NCBI RefSeq assembly: GCF_023704175.1
Contig: NZ_CP084530.1
Span: 3,032,001-3,096,000, forward strand
Length of the DNA: 64,000 bases
Direction: 5' to 3'
Source of the DNA: Paenibacillus sp. YPG26
GTDB taxonomy: Bacteria; Bacillota; Bacilli; Paenibacillales; Paenibacillaceae
Shown: positions 7,500 through 15,156 of the stretch, in pieces
How the letters are laid out: every line of letters begins with the position of its first letter
Numbering within the stretch: position 1 is the stretch's first letter
Position numbers and translations under genes: made by a program
Notes under the pieces: model-generated
Database searches by the model: none
The model's input: the letters and a program-made list of their open reading frames with translations, nothing else
Told to the model about the DNA's origin: nothing

Positions 7500-8891
7500 T
7501 TACAAATAATCTGAGCTCAGCCCATTCCGGGGCAGAATAGGAAGACCTTCCTGCAGATTCTGAATCTCCTCCGGCGCTTCGTCCTGGAACCTGCCGGCAA
7601 GTCCCCAGCTTTCCGCCGCATAAGGGGTAATAAATTCCCTGCATGTATTGTGCCGGACCTGAATCAGCCGCCCATCCGGCAGACGGAACAAGGCCCCTTC
7701 ATGCCCTTCCGCCTGCAGCTTACCTGTACTAAGCCTCAGCCTCAGCTCTTCAGCCCGAATCGGCCTACCCAGTGCAAGCTGCCTGATCTCCAGCATAGAT
7801 ACCCTAACAGGAGCCGGTATCCCCTCCATATACGGTGTATAGTTGATCACAGGCCGCTTAACCCCTTCCTCCAGCCAATAAACCCTTCCCTCTATAACGC
7901 TGACCAGAATATGAGCCGGGACAAAATCCGCTGATTTCTGATCTAGATTCAGCATTCCTCCGCCGTAATCAGAAGCCTGTAGCCGCTTATGGAAGTCTCC
8001 CCATTTGGCCTGTAACAAGCTGCGGTCCTCTTCACTGACTGCATCATCTGCCCCAAGACCAGATGCCCCGCCAGCAGGAGCCCCCGCCTGATAAATGAAA
8101 GTGTCTCCCGCGATAACCATCACCCGCCCGAGATGACGAAGGCGCATCATCCAGTCCTCCCATCCGGCATTGCGGCCGCATCCTTCTGCCAAATATCCTG
8201 TCTTCTCCAGCATCTCCCGCTTAATCAGAACGCAAGAGCTTGCTAGACGATCAGCAGGCACCCAGCGCTGACTGTCCGTCTCTGCGGCAAGTGACCCCAT
8301 GTCAGATAGCGTACGGTAAGAAGCCTCCATCCCCTGCGGTCCTTCCATAGGGTGCATAACCGGGGCGACTGCCCCGATATCCGGCCTGCTCTCCAGACAC
8401 TGGACCATGTTATGCAGCCAATTCCCCGTAACCCGCATATTCGCGTCAAGCCATACGATCTGGTGTCCCTTGGCCATCATCAATCCTGTGTTCACCGCCC
8501 CGGCAAATCCCCGATCAGCCGAGTGGGTGCCAATCCGAATGTTCCCTCCACGTCTACGCAGAGCGGATGCTGTTCCATCGGTCGAAGCATGGTCTACTAC
8601 AATAATCTCATAAGGCATACTTGTATTTGCCTCTATGCTGTCTATACAGCTCATCAACGATTCCCGGCTGTTCGATGTGGGAATGATGATGCTGGCTCCT
8701 TCAAATCTCCTTGTAAAAGCTTCCTGTCCGAGCCTGAGTCCCTGCCGATACCCGGCTTCCCACCCTCGGCTGAACTGCTTGTTGCGGCGCGGCGCGGGTG
8801 CGGATTCAGGAAGCATGGGCGCAGCTGTATGCGTTGACACGCTTATTGTGTGTCCTGCCGTACCTGGCTTGCTTCTGGCTCTGTGCGGCAT
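7500..8891 (-). CDS. GT2 glycosyltransferase with G-Y motif and twin C-terminal repeats
   Basis: This 463-residue protein has three parts. Residues 1-60 are disordered and end in GWEAGYRQGLRLGQEA (43-58), the G-aromatic motif of the locus. Residues about 66-290 form a GT-A family-2 domain: ASIIIPTSNSRESL, YEIIVVDHASTDGT, and a metal-site equivalent reading LDANM where LDADV/LNNDT is usual. The last 150 residues hold two copies of a roughly 50-residue unit, EGRVYWLEEGVKRPV...GRPI and DGRLIQVRHNTCREFI...GLPI. These resemble a repeat seen in bacterial surface proteins, where the pattern is DGxVYxxxxGxKRxI. ATG 8891 follows AAGGAGG. It is the first gene of the small-protein operon. Confidence 0.85.
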   Translation of the reverse strand: MPHRARSKPGTAGHTISVSTHTAAPMLPESAPAPRRNKQFSRGWEAGYRQGLRLGQEAFTRRFEGASIIIPTSNSRESLMSCIDSIEANTSMPYEIIVVDHASTDGTASALRRRGGNIRIGTHSADRGFAGAVNTGLMMAKGHQIVWLDANMRVTGNWLHNMVQCLESRPDIGAVAPVMHPMEGPQGMEASYRTLSDMGSLAAETDSQRWVPADRLASSCVLIKREMLEKTGYLAEGCGRNAGWEDWMMRLRHLGRVMVIAGDTFIYQAGAPAGGASGLGADDAVSEEDRSLLQAKWGDFHKRLQASDYGGGMLNLDQKSADFVPAHILVSVIEGRVYWLEEGVKRPVINYTPYMEGIPAPVRVSMLEIRQLALGRPIRAEELRLRLSTGKLQAEGHEGALFRLPDGRLIQVRHNTCREFITPYAAESWGLAGRFQDEAPEEIQNLQEGLPILPRNGLSSDYL

Positions 8892-8980
8892 TAGGCGGCC
8901 CTCCTTAAGGCAAGCGGTATATAACCCTTAGCGAATTGTTCTCCAGGGCAGCGGCCTAACCTCTGCTCTGGAAGAACATT

Positions 8981-9017
8981 AATAAAAGGAGGGGATGCCC
9001 TTCGGCTCCGCCCCCCC
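8981..9017 (-). terminator. Probable terminator after rfbB
   Basis: On the minus strand a run of seven G pairs, with one G-T pair, with CCCCTCC across a short loop and is followed by TTTTATT. It lies between the rfbB stop and the next glycosyltransferase gene. Confidence 0.55.
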
Positions 9018-9088
9018 ATTTTGGACAATCTTCTTGCTGCAGACTTGCTATAATCACGGACTAACAAACAGAAAGTATTGTTCGCTCC

Positions 9089-10078
9089 TCACAATCCCTC
9101 CCGGTATTCCCCGCTTTCAATCCGGCGGCTCCATTCCTCTGACTGAGCATACCAGCTTACCGTGCTGCCTAGACCCTCTGCCAGATCAATTTGGGGCTTC
9201 CAGCCGAGCTTAGCCTGAGCCTTGGAGGGGTCAATCGCATACCGTCTGTCGTGTCCAAGCCGATCCTCTACGAATTCCAGCAGACTATGCGGCTTGCCCA
9301 GCAGATCGAGAATAGACTCAGCCAGCTCGAGGTTGCTCATCTCGTTATGCCCCCCAATGTTGTATACCTCTCCGGGGGTCCCCAGATGCAGCGCCAGATC
9401 GACGGCTCTACAGTGATCTGTGACATGGAGCCAATCCCGGATATTCTGCCCGTCACCAAATATGGGAATCCTGCGATTCTTGAGCGCACGTGTAATGATC
9501 GTTGGGATCAGCTTCTCCGGGAACTGGCGGGGACCATAATTGTTGGAGCAGCGGGTAATGATAACCGGAAGCCCATAGGTATGGTAATAAGACCGGGCTA
9601 TCAGATCCGAGCCTGCCTTGCTTGCGGCATAGGGGCTGTTCGGAGCGAGCGGGGATTGTTCTGTGAAGAATCCATCCTCTCCGAGAGTTCCGTACACTTC
9701 GTCTGTTGACACATGAACGAACCTCTTCACTTGATGCCTTCGCGCTTCTTCAAGCAGGTTCAGAGTTCCTATCACATTGGTCTGAGCGAACAGTTCAGGG
9801 GTCTGGATACTCCGGTCCACATGCGATTCAGCGGCAAAATGCACAACCGCATCAACCTGATCCTTAAATGCCCCGCGGATCTGTTCCGCAGACCGGATAT
9901 CCCCCCGAATCCAGCGGTAGTTCGGATTACTCCGGAAAGACTCCGTATTATCGGGATTTCCGGCATAAGTCCCGGCGTCGAGATTGACAATATGAAGGGA
10001 AGGGTAGTTCCCAAGCATATACTCGATAAAATGGCTTCCTATGAAGCCCAGCCCTCCTGTAACAAGCAGTCGGGTCAC
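9089..10078 (-). CDS. rfbB: dTDP-glucose 4,6-dehydratase
   Basis: This 329-residue extended SDR enzyme converts dTDP-glucose to dTDP-4-keto-6-deoxyglucose. Motifs in order: VTGGLGFIGSHF (NAD binding), HFAAESHVDRS, STDEVYGTL, YAASKAGSD (catalytic Tyr and Lys), and RCSNNYGPRQFPEKLIP, which is specific to this dehydratase. The start is taken as GTG 10078, which overlaps the rfbA stop (GTGA) and follows AAGGGGG; the longer ATG frame would run deep into rfbA. It is equivalent to Bacillus subtilis spsJ. No rfbC or rfbD homologue is visible in the window, so the final sugar is open. Confidence 0.93.
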   Translation of the reverse strand: MTRLLVTGGLGFIGSHFIEYMLGNYPSLHIVNLDAGTYAGNPDNTESFRSNPNYRWIRGDIRSAEQIRGAFKDQVDAVVHFAAESHVDRSIQTPELFAQTNVIGTLNLLEEARRHQVKRFVHVSTDEVYGTLGEDGFFTEQSPLAPNSPYAASKAGSDLIARSYYHTYGLPVIITRCSNNYGPRQFPEKLIPTIITRALKNRRIPIFGDGQNIRDWLHVTDHCRAVDLALHLGTPGEVYNIGGHNEMSNLELAESILDLLGKPHSLLEFVEDRLGHDRRYAIDPSKAQAKLGWKPQIDLAEGLGSTVSWYAQSEEWSRRIESGEYREGL

Positions 10079-10806
10079 AGCTGAACCCCCTTCATCTGCT
10101 GATTGGCTTCCTCCAGAGATTCGAACGTTCCCGCATCGCCCCACCATTTGCGCAGAACATCATATTCAAGCTTGCCCCGCCGGGCATATACATTGTTCAC
10201 GTCCGTAATCTCCAGTTCCCCCCGGCCCGAAGGCATTATGCCGCGAATAGCTTCGAAGACCGTGTCATCGTACATATATATTCCTGTGACACAGTAGCCG
10301 GACTTCGGCTGTGCGGGCTTCTCCTCAATATACGAGATCAACCGTTCATTCTGTTCATCGAATACGGGTACTCCATATCTTCGCGGGTCATCGACCTGCT
10401 TAAGCAGCACCCGTGCGCTTCCGTAAGGCTGCTGGAGAAATCTGTCTACGAATGGGGTTAGATCATCCAGGAACAAATTGTCTCCAAGCAGCACGACAAA
10501 TCTCTCCCCTGAAGCGATATAACCCCGAGCCAGATCAAGAGCCTCGGCTATCCCTCCGGCGGCTTCTTGTATTCGGTAAGTAAGGCTGACACCCAGAGCC
10601 TCTCCGCTTCCGAAATAATCTGTGTATAAGCCAGCCGACTGTCTCCCAAGAATGATGAGAATATCGGTGATGCCTGCCTGACGGAGTCGGTCAATAGCGT
10701 AGCTCACCATCGGCTGCTTGCCCACGGGGAGCAGATGCTTGTTGATAAGACGGGTAAGCGGACTTAGCCTGGTCCCTGTCCCGCCCGCCAAAATCACGCC
10801 TTTCAT
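10075..10806 (-). CDS. rfbA: Glucose-1-phosphate thymidylyltransferase (short form)
   Basis: This 243-residue nucleotidyltransferase makes dTDP-glucose from dTTP and glucose-1-phosphate. It shows GVILAGGTGTRLSPLT (nucleotide binding and catalytic Arg/Lys region), NKHLLPVGKQPM, LLGDNLFLDD (metal-binding Asp) and IEEKPAQPKS. It is shorter than classical RmlA (about 290 residues), lacking the C-terminal allosteric extension, like Bacillus subtilis SpsI. ATG 10806 follows GGAGGAGGG. It is translationally coupled to rfbB. Confidence 0.92.
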   Translation of the reverse strand: MKGVILAGGTGTRLSPLTRLINKHLLPVGKQPMVSYAIDRLRQAGITDILIILGRQSAGLYTDYFGSGEALGVSLTYRIQEAAGGIAEALDLARGYIASGERFVVLLGDNLFLDDLTPFVDRFLQQPYGSARVLLKQVDDPRRYGVPVFDEQNERLISYIEEKPAQPKSGYCVTGIYMYDDTVFEAIRGIMPSGRGELEITDVNNVYARRGKLEYDVLRKWWGDAGTFESLEEANQQMKGVQL

Positions 10807-10839
10807 GGACCCTCCTCCTTCGTCATGAAGTCATTTTAG

Positions 10840-11580
10840 TTATATAAATATCAGGGGATCTACGCCCCACTTCTCGATATACAGCCGTCTCCCCCTGCTG
10901 ACCATCTCAGCCCACCCTTCCGGATGTCCCGCCTTGAAGCTGGCACTGCCTTCATGGTGGATGAAGGCATCTCCGCAGATCAGCAGCCTGTAGCCATGAG
11001 CTCTTGCCCGGTAGCAGTAATCGTCGTCTTCATAATGGCCGGGACTAAATCTCTCATCGAGCTGTCCTACCGCTTCGAACACGCTTCGCTTCATCAGAAA
11101 GCACAGGCCTACAATACGCATAGTCTCCTGCCATTTGGCCGGATCGGGCACGTTATAGGCAGCCGCGAACCGATAGAACTCTTCGGGTCCGCTGTAACTG
11201 CACTCAACCTGCTGCCTGCCGCTCGCATAATTAGTTACGGGACCAACGATCCCGATATCCTCGGCACTATACAGGGCCGCCACGAGATTGGAGAGCCAGC
11301 CTGGCCCGGCAAGGCAATCATTGTTAAGCAGCATCAGCTGGTCCCCGCTGGCAATCGACAGCCCCCGGTTGCAGGCGGCCGGGAATCCCGTATTCGAGGG
11401 CAATGAGATGAAGATGAGTCCCTCCCGCACACAGTATTCTACGGTCCCGTCATCCGAGCCGTTATCTACAACGATGATCTCATAAGGATCCGGAGTATGC
11501 TGCCGGATCGACTCAATACATGAAGACAGCAGGTGAAGCCCGTTATAGGTCGGAATAATAATACTCGTTAACCTGTTCAT
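10840..11580 (-). CDS. GT2 glycosyltransferase
   Basis: This 246-residue GT-A enzyme has TSIIIPTYNGLHLL, YEIIVVDNGSDDGTVEY (nucleotide binding), MLLNNDCLAGPGWL (DXD-equivalent NND) and a C-terminal GHYEDDDYCYRARAHGYRL with the acidic catalytic-base region. It is compact and lacks the basic or G-Y extensions of its neighbours. It resembles rhamnosyltransferase-type O-antigen GT2 enzymes. ATG 11580 overlaps the stop of the upstream gene by four bases and has GAGG upstream; 33 bp separate it from rfbA. Its donor may be the dTDP sugar made by the next two genes, which is inference from position. Confidence 0.87.
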   Translation of the reverse strand: MNRLTSIIIPTYNGLHLLSSCIESIRQHTPDPYEIIVVDNGSDDGTVEYCVREGLIFISLPSNTGFPAACNRGLSIASGDQLMLLNNDCLAGPGWLSNLVAALYSAEDIGIVGPVTNYASGRQQVECSYSGPEEFYRFAAAYNVPDPAKWQETMRIVGLCFLMKRSVFEAVGQLDERFSPGHYEDDDYCYRARAHGYRLLICGDAFIHHEGSASFKAGHPEGWAEMVSRGRRLYIEKWGVDPLIFI

Positions 11581-12695
11581 ATGGAATTCCTCGCTTTAGC
11601 CAGTTCGGCCCGTCCCTGAGAAGTGAATCCCAGGCGGGGTCCCGCGCTGCTCATCGCTTCTCCAAGCGCTTCGATATGATCGCCCAGAATCATCCTTGCC
11701 ACCCTGTTGCCGCTTCCTGTATTGCCTGTTCTCACACGATTGTTGCGGATTACATCCACAGCCATGGGAGCTGTGACTACGAGTCCATGCTGGATGGCCA
11801 AGGCCTGGGCTTTGGGCGGCACAGCCAGGGCAGCGGTTCCTATATTCTCAACAGCCCGTCTTGACAGAGCATGAGGTACCGCAGTTAGCGAATTGGCCCT
11901 GAGATCCGGCCTACCGAGTACAAGATTCAGGAATGACTTGCTGCGTGTGACTTCATCCTGCCTGGAGAAGACGGGCAGCCAGGGAGTAATATTGTTCAGG
12001 GCCAGATCAGCCCCCTGATCTACCGCATAGAGGAAGGCGCCAAGCTCCACTGCCGGGATGACCAGGTCCCCGTCAGTGAACAGCAGAATATCTCCTCGGG
12101 CAGCTGCCGCTCCCAGAGAGCGGCCCACATCGTGACCCAGGCGCTCCGGGAAATGCAGGATAGTCACTCCCGGATGCTTACGGACTTCCGCAAAGCTTCC
12201 ATCCCTGCATCCATTAAGCACAACAATGATTTCGCGGAAAGGCAGCTTCGCAAGCTCAGATAATACCGCCGAGATCGTCTTCATTTCATTACATACCGTG
12301 ACCACGGCCGAGGCGCTTCGCCTAAGCGGAAGCGGAAGACCGCAATGCACATGCCGGGATACGGAGGCATACCCCTTGGAGTACGCTTGCAAGATCGGAG
12401 CCAACCGGGTGAAATGCATATTCGCCAGTCCCGATCGGTCGTGCCATGCCGCGTATGTCATTCGCATGTGGTCAACATTTCGTTGTTCACGGCGGACTGC
12501 AGCGGCTCCATCGATGCCGGCCCGATAGGCTTTAAGTTCAAGCCTGCCATATGCAGCCTGCCGCTTGCGCGGAACCCTCCTTCGGGTCCGTTGTCTGGCC
12601 CCGAAGCGGACTCCCGCCTTATATTTGAAGCTTCGAGCCCTGGATCTGCGGTTAGCCGCAAGTCTCCGCCGGAGTGGCCTTCGTCTATTCCTCAT
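11577..12695 (-). CDS. GT2-like glycosyltransferase with Arg-rich N-terminus
   Basis: This 372-residue protein has a first 55 or so residues dense in Arg and Lys (RNRRRPLRRRLAANRRSRAR). After a linker, residues about 130-330 form a GT2 core: ASAVVTVCNEMKTISAV, REIIVVLNGCRDGSF, DILLFTDGDLVIP (D-G-D metal motif) and NSLTAVPHALSRRAVE. The core is a paralogue of the next upstream gene (shared TDGD/IDAD, LTAVPHALSR and GDHLEA-type endings). The long basic arm is not part of known GT2 folds and may anchor the enzyme to polyanionic material. Both ends overlap neighbours by four bases. Confidence 0.83.
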   Translation of the reverse strand: MRNRRRPLRRRLAANRRSRARSFKYKAGVRFGARQRTRRRVPRKRQAAYGRLELKAYRAGIDGAAAVRREQRNVDHMRMTYAAWHDRSGLANMHFTRLAPILQAYSKGYASVSRHVHCGLPLPLRRSASAVVTVCNEMKTISAVLSELAKLPFREIIVVLNGCRDGSFAEVRKHPGVTILHFPERLGHDVGRSLGAAAARGDILLFTDGDLVIPAVELGAFLYAVDQGADLALNNITPWLPVFSRQDEVTRSKSFLNLVLGRPDLRANSLTAVPHALSRRAVENIGTAALAVPPKAQALAIQHGLVVTAPMAVDVIRNNRVRTGNTGSGNRVARMILGDHIEALGEAMSSAGPRLGFTSQGRAELAKARNSI

Positions 12696-13519
12696 CGGAG
12701 CCTCCCCCGCTGACGGTCCATATCATCGTGGCCTGCCCGGGGACCCAGCTTGTCAACCAGCCAGCACACGGCCTCCAGATGATCCCCGGTCACAAGGGAT
12801 GTAAGTGAATCCGTCCCTTTTATGCGCGGTCTGGAAGCATTTAATCGTCCTACAGGAACCGGGTGAACCGGCTTTATCACGAGTCCTAAAGTCACCGCCA
12901 TCGCATGAGCCAGCGGAGGAATCTCTAGCGCTGGATATCCGATAATCTCCACAGCATGGCGGCTTAGCGCATGTGGAACCGCGGTTAAGGATGCTCCTCT
13001 GAGATCAGGGCGTGAGACAAGAGCGTTCAGAGTATGTTTGGCCAGAACCACGGGATGCGCATCCTTACGGTCCACAGGACCGCTGTAATCATTGAGCGCC
13101 ACATCAGTTCCGGATAACACCGCATTAACAAAAGGCCTTAGATGACGCGCAGGTATCTCCATATCGGCATCAATGAAGAGAAGAACTCTGCCCTTGGCGG
13201 CCTCGGCACCGACACGTCTGCCCACATCGTGTCCGAGCGGATATGGATAATACAGGAGACGGGCACCATGCTTCCCCGCTATTTCTGCGGTCCCGTCAAC
13301 CGAGCCGTTGGCTACCACGATAATTTCACTGCTCGGATGCACCCTGGCTGCCTCTTTCATTACACCTGCTATCGTACGCCGTTCATTCATCGCGGGAATA
13401 ATGATGGACACCAGCGGGTCGGGATCATTAACGACATGCCAGCTCTGCTTGGTTCTTGATCTCGAACGGGAACTTCGGCGGATCCTGTTCACGGTCGTCT
13501 TGTTCCGCCTGCTCTCCAT
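12692..13519 (-). CDS. GT2-like glycosyltransferase, first gene of GT2-rfb operon
   Basis: This protein of about 275 residues has a short Arg/Ser/Lys-rich N-terminus (about 28 residues), then a GT2 core: LVSIIIPAMNERRTI, SEIIVVANGSVDGTAE, RVLLFIDADMEIP (D-A-D) and ASLTAVPHALSRHAVE. It is a paralogue of the following gene, probably a tandem duplication. ATG 13519 is preferred over ATG 13525 because GGGAGG lies 9 bases before it, as opposed to 3. It is preceded by a sigma-K-like promoter and begins a five-gene run ending in rfbB with overlaps or gaps of at most 35 bp. Confidence 0.83.
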   Translation of the reverse strand: MESRRNKTTVNRIRRSSRSRSRTKQSWHVVNDPDPLVSIIIPAMNERRTIAGVMKEAARVHPSSEIIVVANGSVDGTAEIAGKHGARLLYYPYPLGHDVGRRVGAEAAKGRVLLFIDADMEIPARHLRPFVNAVLSGTDVALNDYSGPVDRKDAHPVVLAKHTLNALVSRPDLRGASLTAVPHALSRHAVEIIGYPALEIPPLAHAMAVTLGLVIKPVHPVPVGRLNASRPRIKGTDSLTSLVTGDHLEAVCWLVDKLGPRAGHDDMDRQRGRLR

Positions 13520-13564
13520 GGCCATCCACCTCCCTGTGACTGAATTGTTCCATGGACTATACCT

Positions 13565-13591
13565 TAGCTTATGTCACACCGGATATCTTGT
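13565..13591 (-). promoter_or_regulatory. Sigma-K-like promoter of the GT2-rfb operon
   Basis: On the minus strand the sequence reads AC, 16 bases, then CATAAGCTA, matching the mother-cell sigma-K pattern AC-N16-CATANNNTA. The -10 lies about 46 bp before the first start codon. This fits late mother-cell expression of spore-surface genes. Confidence 0.6.
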
Positions 13592-13680
13592 AACGGCAAA
13601 CGTACAATTGTCATCGACTGCATTTCAGCCCGCCTGGCGGAATAACAGTCCCTGTTAGCAGACGACTCATCTGCAATACA

Positions 13681-13731
13681 GCCAAAAGGCTGATCAGACA
13701 CCGCTGAGTGGTGTCCGATCAGCCCTTTGGC
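13681..13731 (-). terminator. 22-bp hairpin downstream of the CotSA-like gene
   Basis: Two 22-base arms starting GCCAAA and ending GGTGTCC-side surround a 7-base loop. The two mismatches become G-U pairs only in the minus-strand transcript, so the structure belongs to RNA from the CotSA-like gene. The following bases are only moderately T-rich (TGTATT), so termination is likely but not certain. Confidence 0.65.
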
Positions 13732-13790
13732 TGCTTTTATCAAATCCCCGCCTAAATTCAGCTCCACGAAGCCCAATTAAGCAGTCAGGA

Positions 13791-14969
13791 CTACACGCTG
13801 CAGCTGTGTATCACTTTGGACAACCCGGCCCCCATTAGGTCCGCCCACCGCGCCGCGCAGTGCTGCCATCTGAATTCGCTTCTGGCAAGTTCTCTCCCTG
13901 CCAGCCCGAAGCTACGCTTCAGCTGTTCATCTCCAAGTATCCGCAGCACACTGTCTTCAAGGGCTATATTTGCGCAGTCCTTGGGCAGCAGGATACCCGA
14001 TCTGTCGTGCTGTACAATTTCGGGAATTCCCCCCACCTCTGAGGCTATTACCGGCACAGCTGAGGCCATAGCTTCCAGGTTAACCAGCCCGAAGGCCTCA
14101 TTCTCAAGTGAAGGGACAACCACAACATCAGCCAGATTATATAAATCCGCAACACGCGGATAAGGAACATAGGATAGGAACGACACATGTTCACTCACCG
14201 GCTCAGCCAGCTTCTTCAAGCTTCTTACATAAGCCGTCTCCCGGTTCACTCCGTAGAAGGCACTGCCGACGATCAGAGCAAGTGCGCTCTGCTCCTCTGC
14301 CACAATTCGGGGCAGCGCGGCCAGCAGCCGGTGAATTCCTTTTCCCTGAAGCAGTCTGCCGACGAAAAGAATAATCTTCCGGTTCTCCCATCCATACTCG
14401 GACAGTCTTGCACGTCTAAGGGCCTCTCCTGCCGGTGTCCAGCGAGGGGTGAAGTCTTCGAGGCTGACACCCAGCGGATTCACATGCACCGGAGTCCTTA
14501 GCTTGGGGAACCTGCGCAGCACCTCTTCACGCAGATAGCAGCTGTTCACAATAATGCCGTCCACACTTCCCAGCATCAGGTACGCTTTGCTTTCTGGAAG
14601 ACAGGACGGACTGATGAAGGTTGTGGAGTGAAGCGTCAGATTAACCCGAATATGAGGCAAATGCCTCTTCAGCCCATAAGCCAGCGCAGGACGGTTATGC
14701 ACATCGGCGGTATCCGGCATCCAGTTCCTTAGATGACGCAGAATGCCGGGCAGGTACGCAGCACCTCCTGGGATCCGATAACAGGGTACTGTCCCGAGCA
14801 TGCCCTTGGCTGGCAGGTGGCCTCCCGATCTGCTGAACACCCGAATATCGAATTCGCCGGGTACAAGGGGCATCGTCTTCTCAATGACGCGTTCTACGGA
14901 GCTGCTCCGCCCTGATGGAATGACAAATACCCCCGGCGTAATGACGGCCACCTTTTGCTGAACTGACAA
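13791..14969 (-). CDS. CotSA-like GT4 glycosyltransferase
   Basis: This 392-residue GT-B enzyme opens with VAVITPGVFVIPSGRSSSVE, followed by DVHNRPALAYG, which is close to the HVHNRP signature of Bacillus subtilis CotSA. It then has VGRLLQGKGIHRLL and PSLENEAFGLVNLEAMASAV (E-x7-E). CotSA is a spore-coat-associated glycosyltransferase. The TTG start at 14969 is supported by GAGGG 7 bases upstream; there is no closer ATG. It is monocistronic or the end of its own unit, since a long hairpin separates it from the downstream operon. It lacks the basic tails of the neighbouring enzymes. Confidence 0.83.
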   Translation of the reverse strand: MSVQQKVAVITPGVFVIPSGRSSSVERVIEKTMPLVPGEFDIRVFSRSGGHLPAKGMLGTVPCYRIPGGAAYLPGILRHLRNWMPDTADVHNRPALAYGLKRHLPHIRVNLTLHSTTFISPSCLPESKAYLMLGSVDGIIVNSCYLREEVLRRFPKLRTPVHVNPLGVSLEDFTPRWTPAGEALRRARLSEYGWENRKIILFVGRLLQGKGIHRLLAALPRIVAEEQSALALIVGSAFYGVNRETAYVRSLKKLAEPVSEHVSFLSYVPYPRVADLYNLADVVVVPSLENEAFGLVNLEAMASAVPVIASEVGGIPEIVQHDRSGILLPKDCANIALEDSVLRILGDEQLKRSFGLAGRELARSEFRWQHCAARWADLMGAGLSKVIHSCSV

Positions 14970-15156
14970 CTTAAGTCCCTCCCTAATCCGGCTTTTACAA
15001 TCTTAATATATTGGGGGAACCGGGGAGGTGTGACACCGTCCCAAAACAGGCGTCTGCCGCGGAACAGTCGTCCATTCCTTTTAATCATCTATACATAGAC
15101 TGACATAAGACACTTGAACAACAGGGAATCACCGAAGATGAAGAGGAGGACCGGGC

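Noticed and set aside
10079..10147. N-terminal extension of rfbB starting at 10147
   Set aside because: It would overlap rfbA by over 70 bases, has no site, and the standard dehydratase start TRLLVTGG follows a GTG with a good site and a GTGA overlap.
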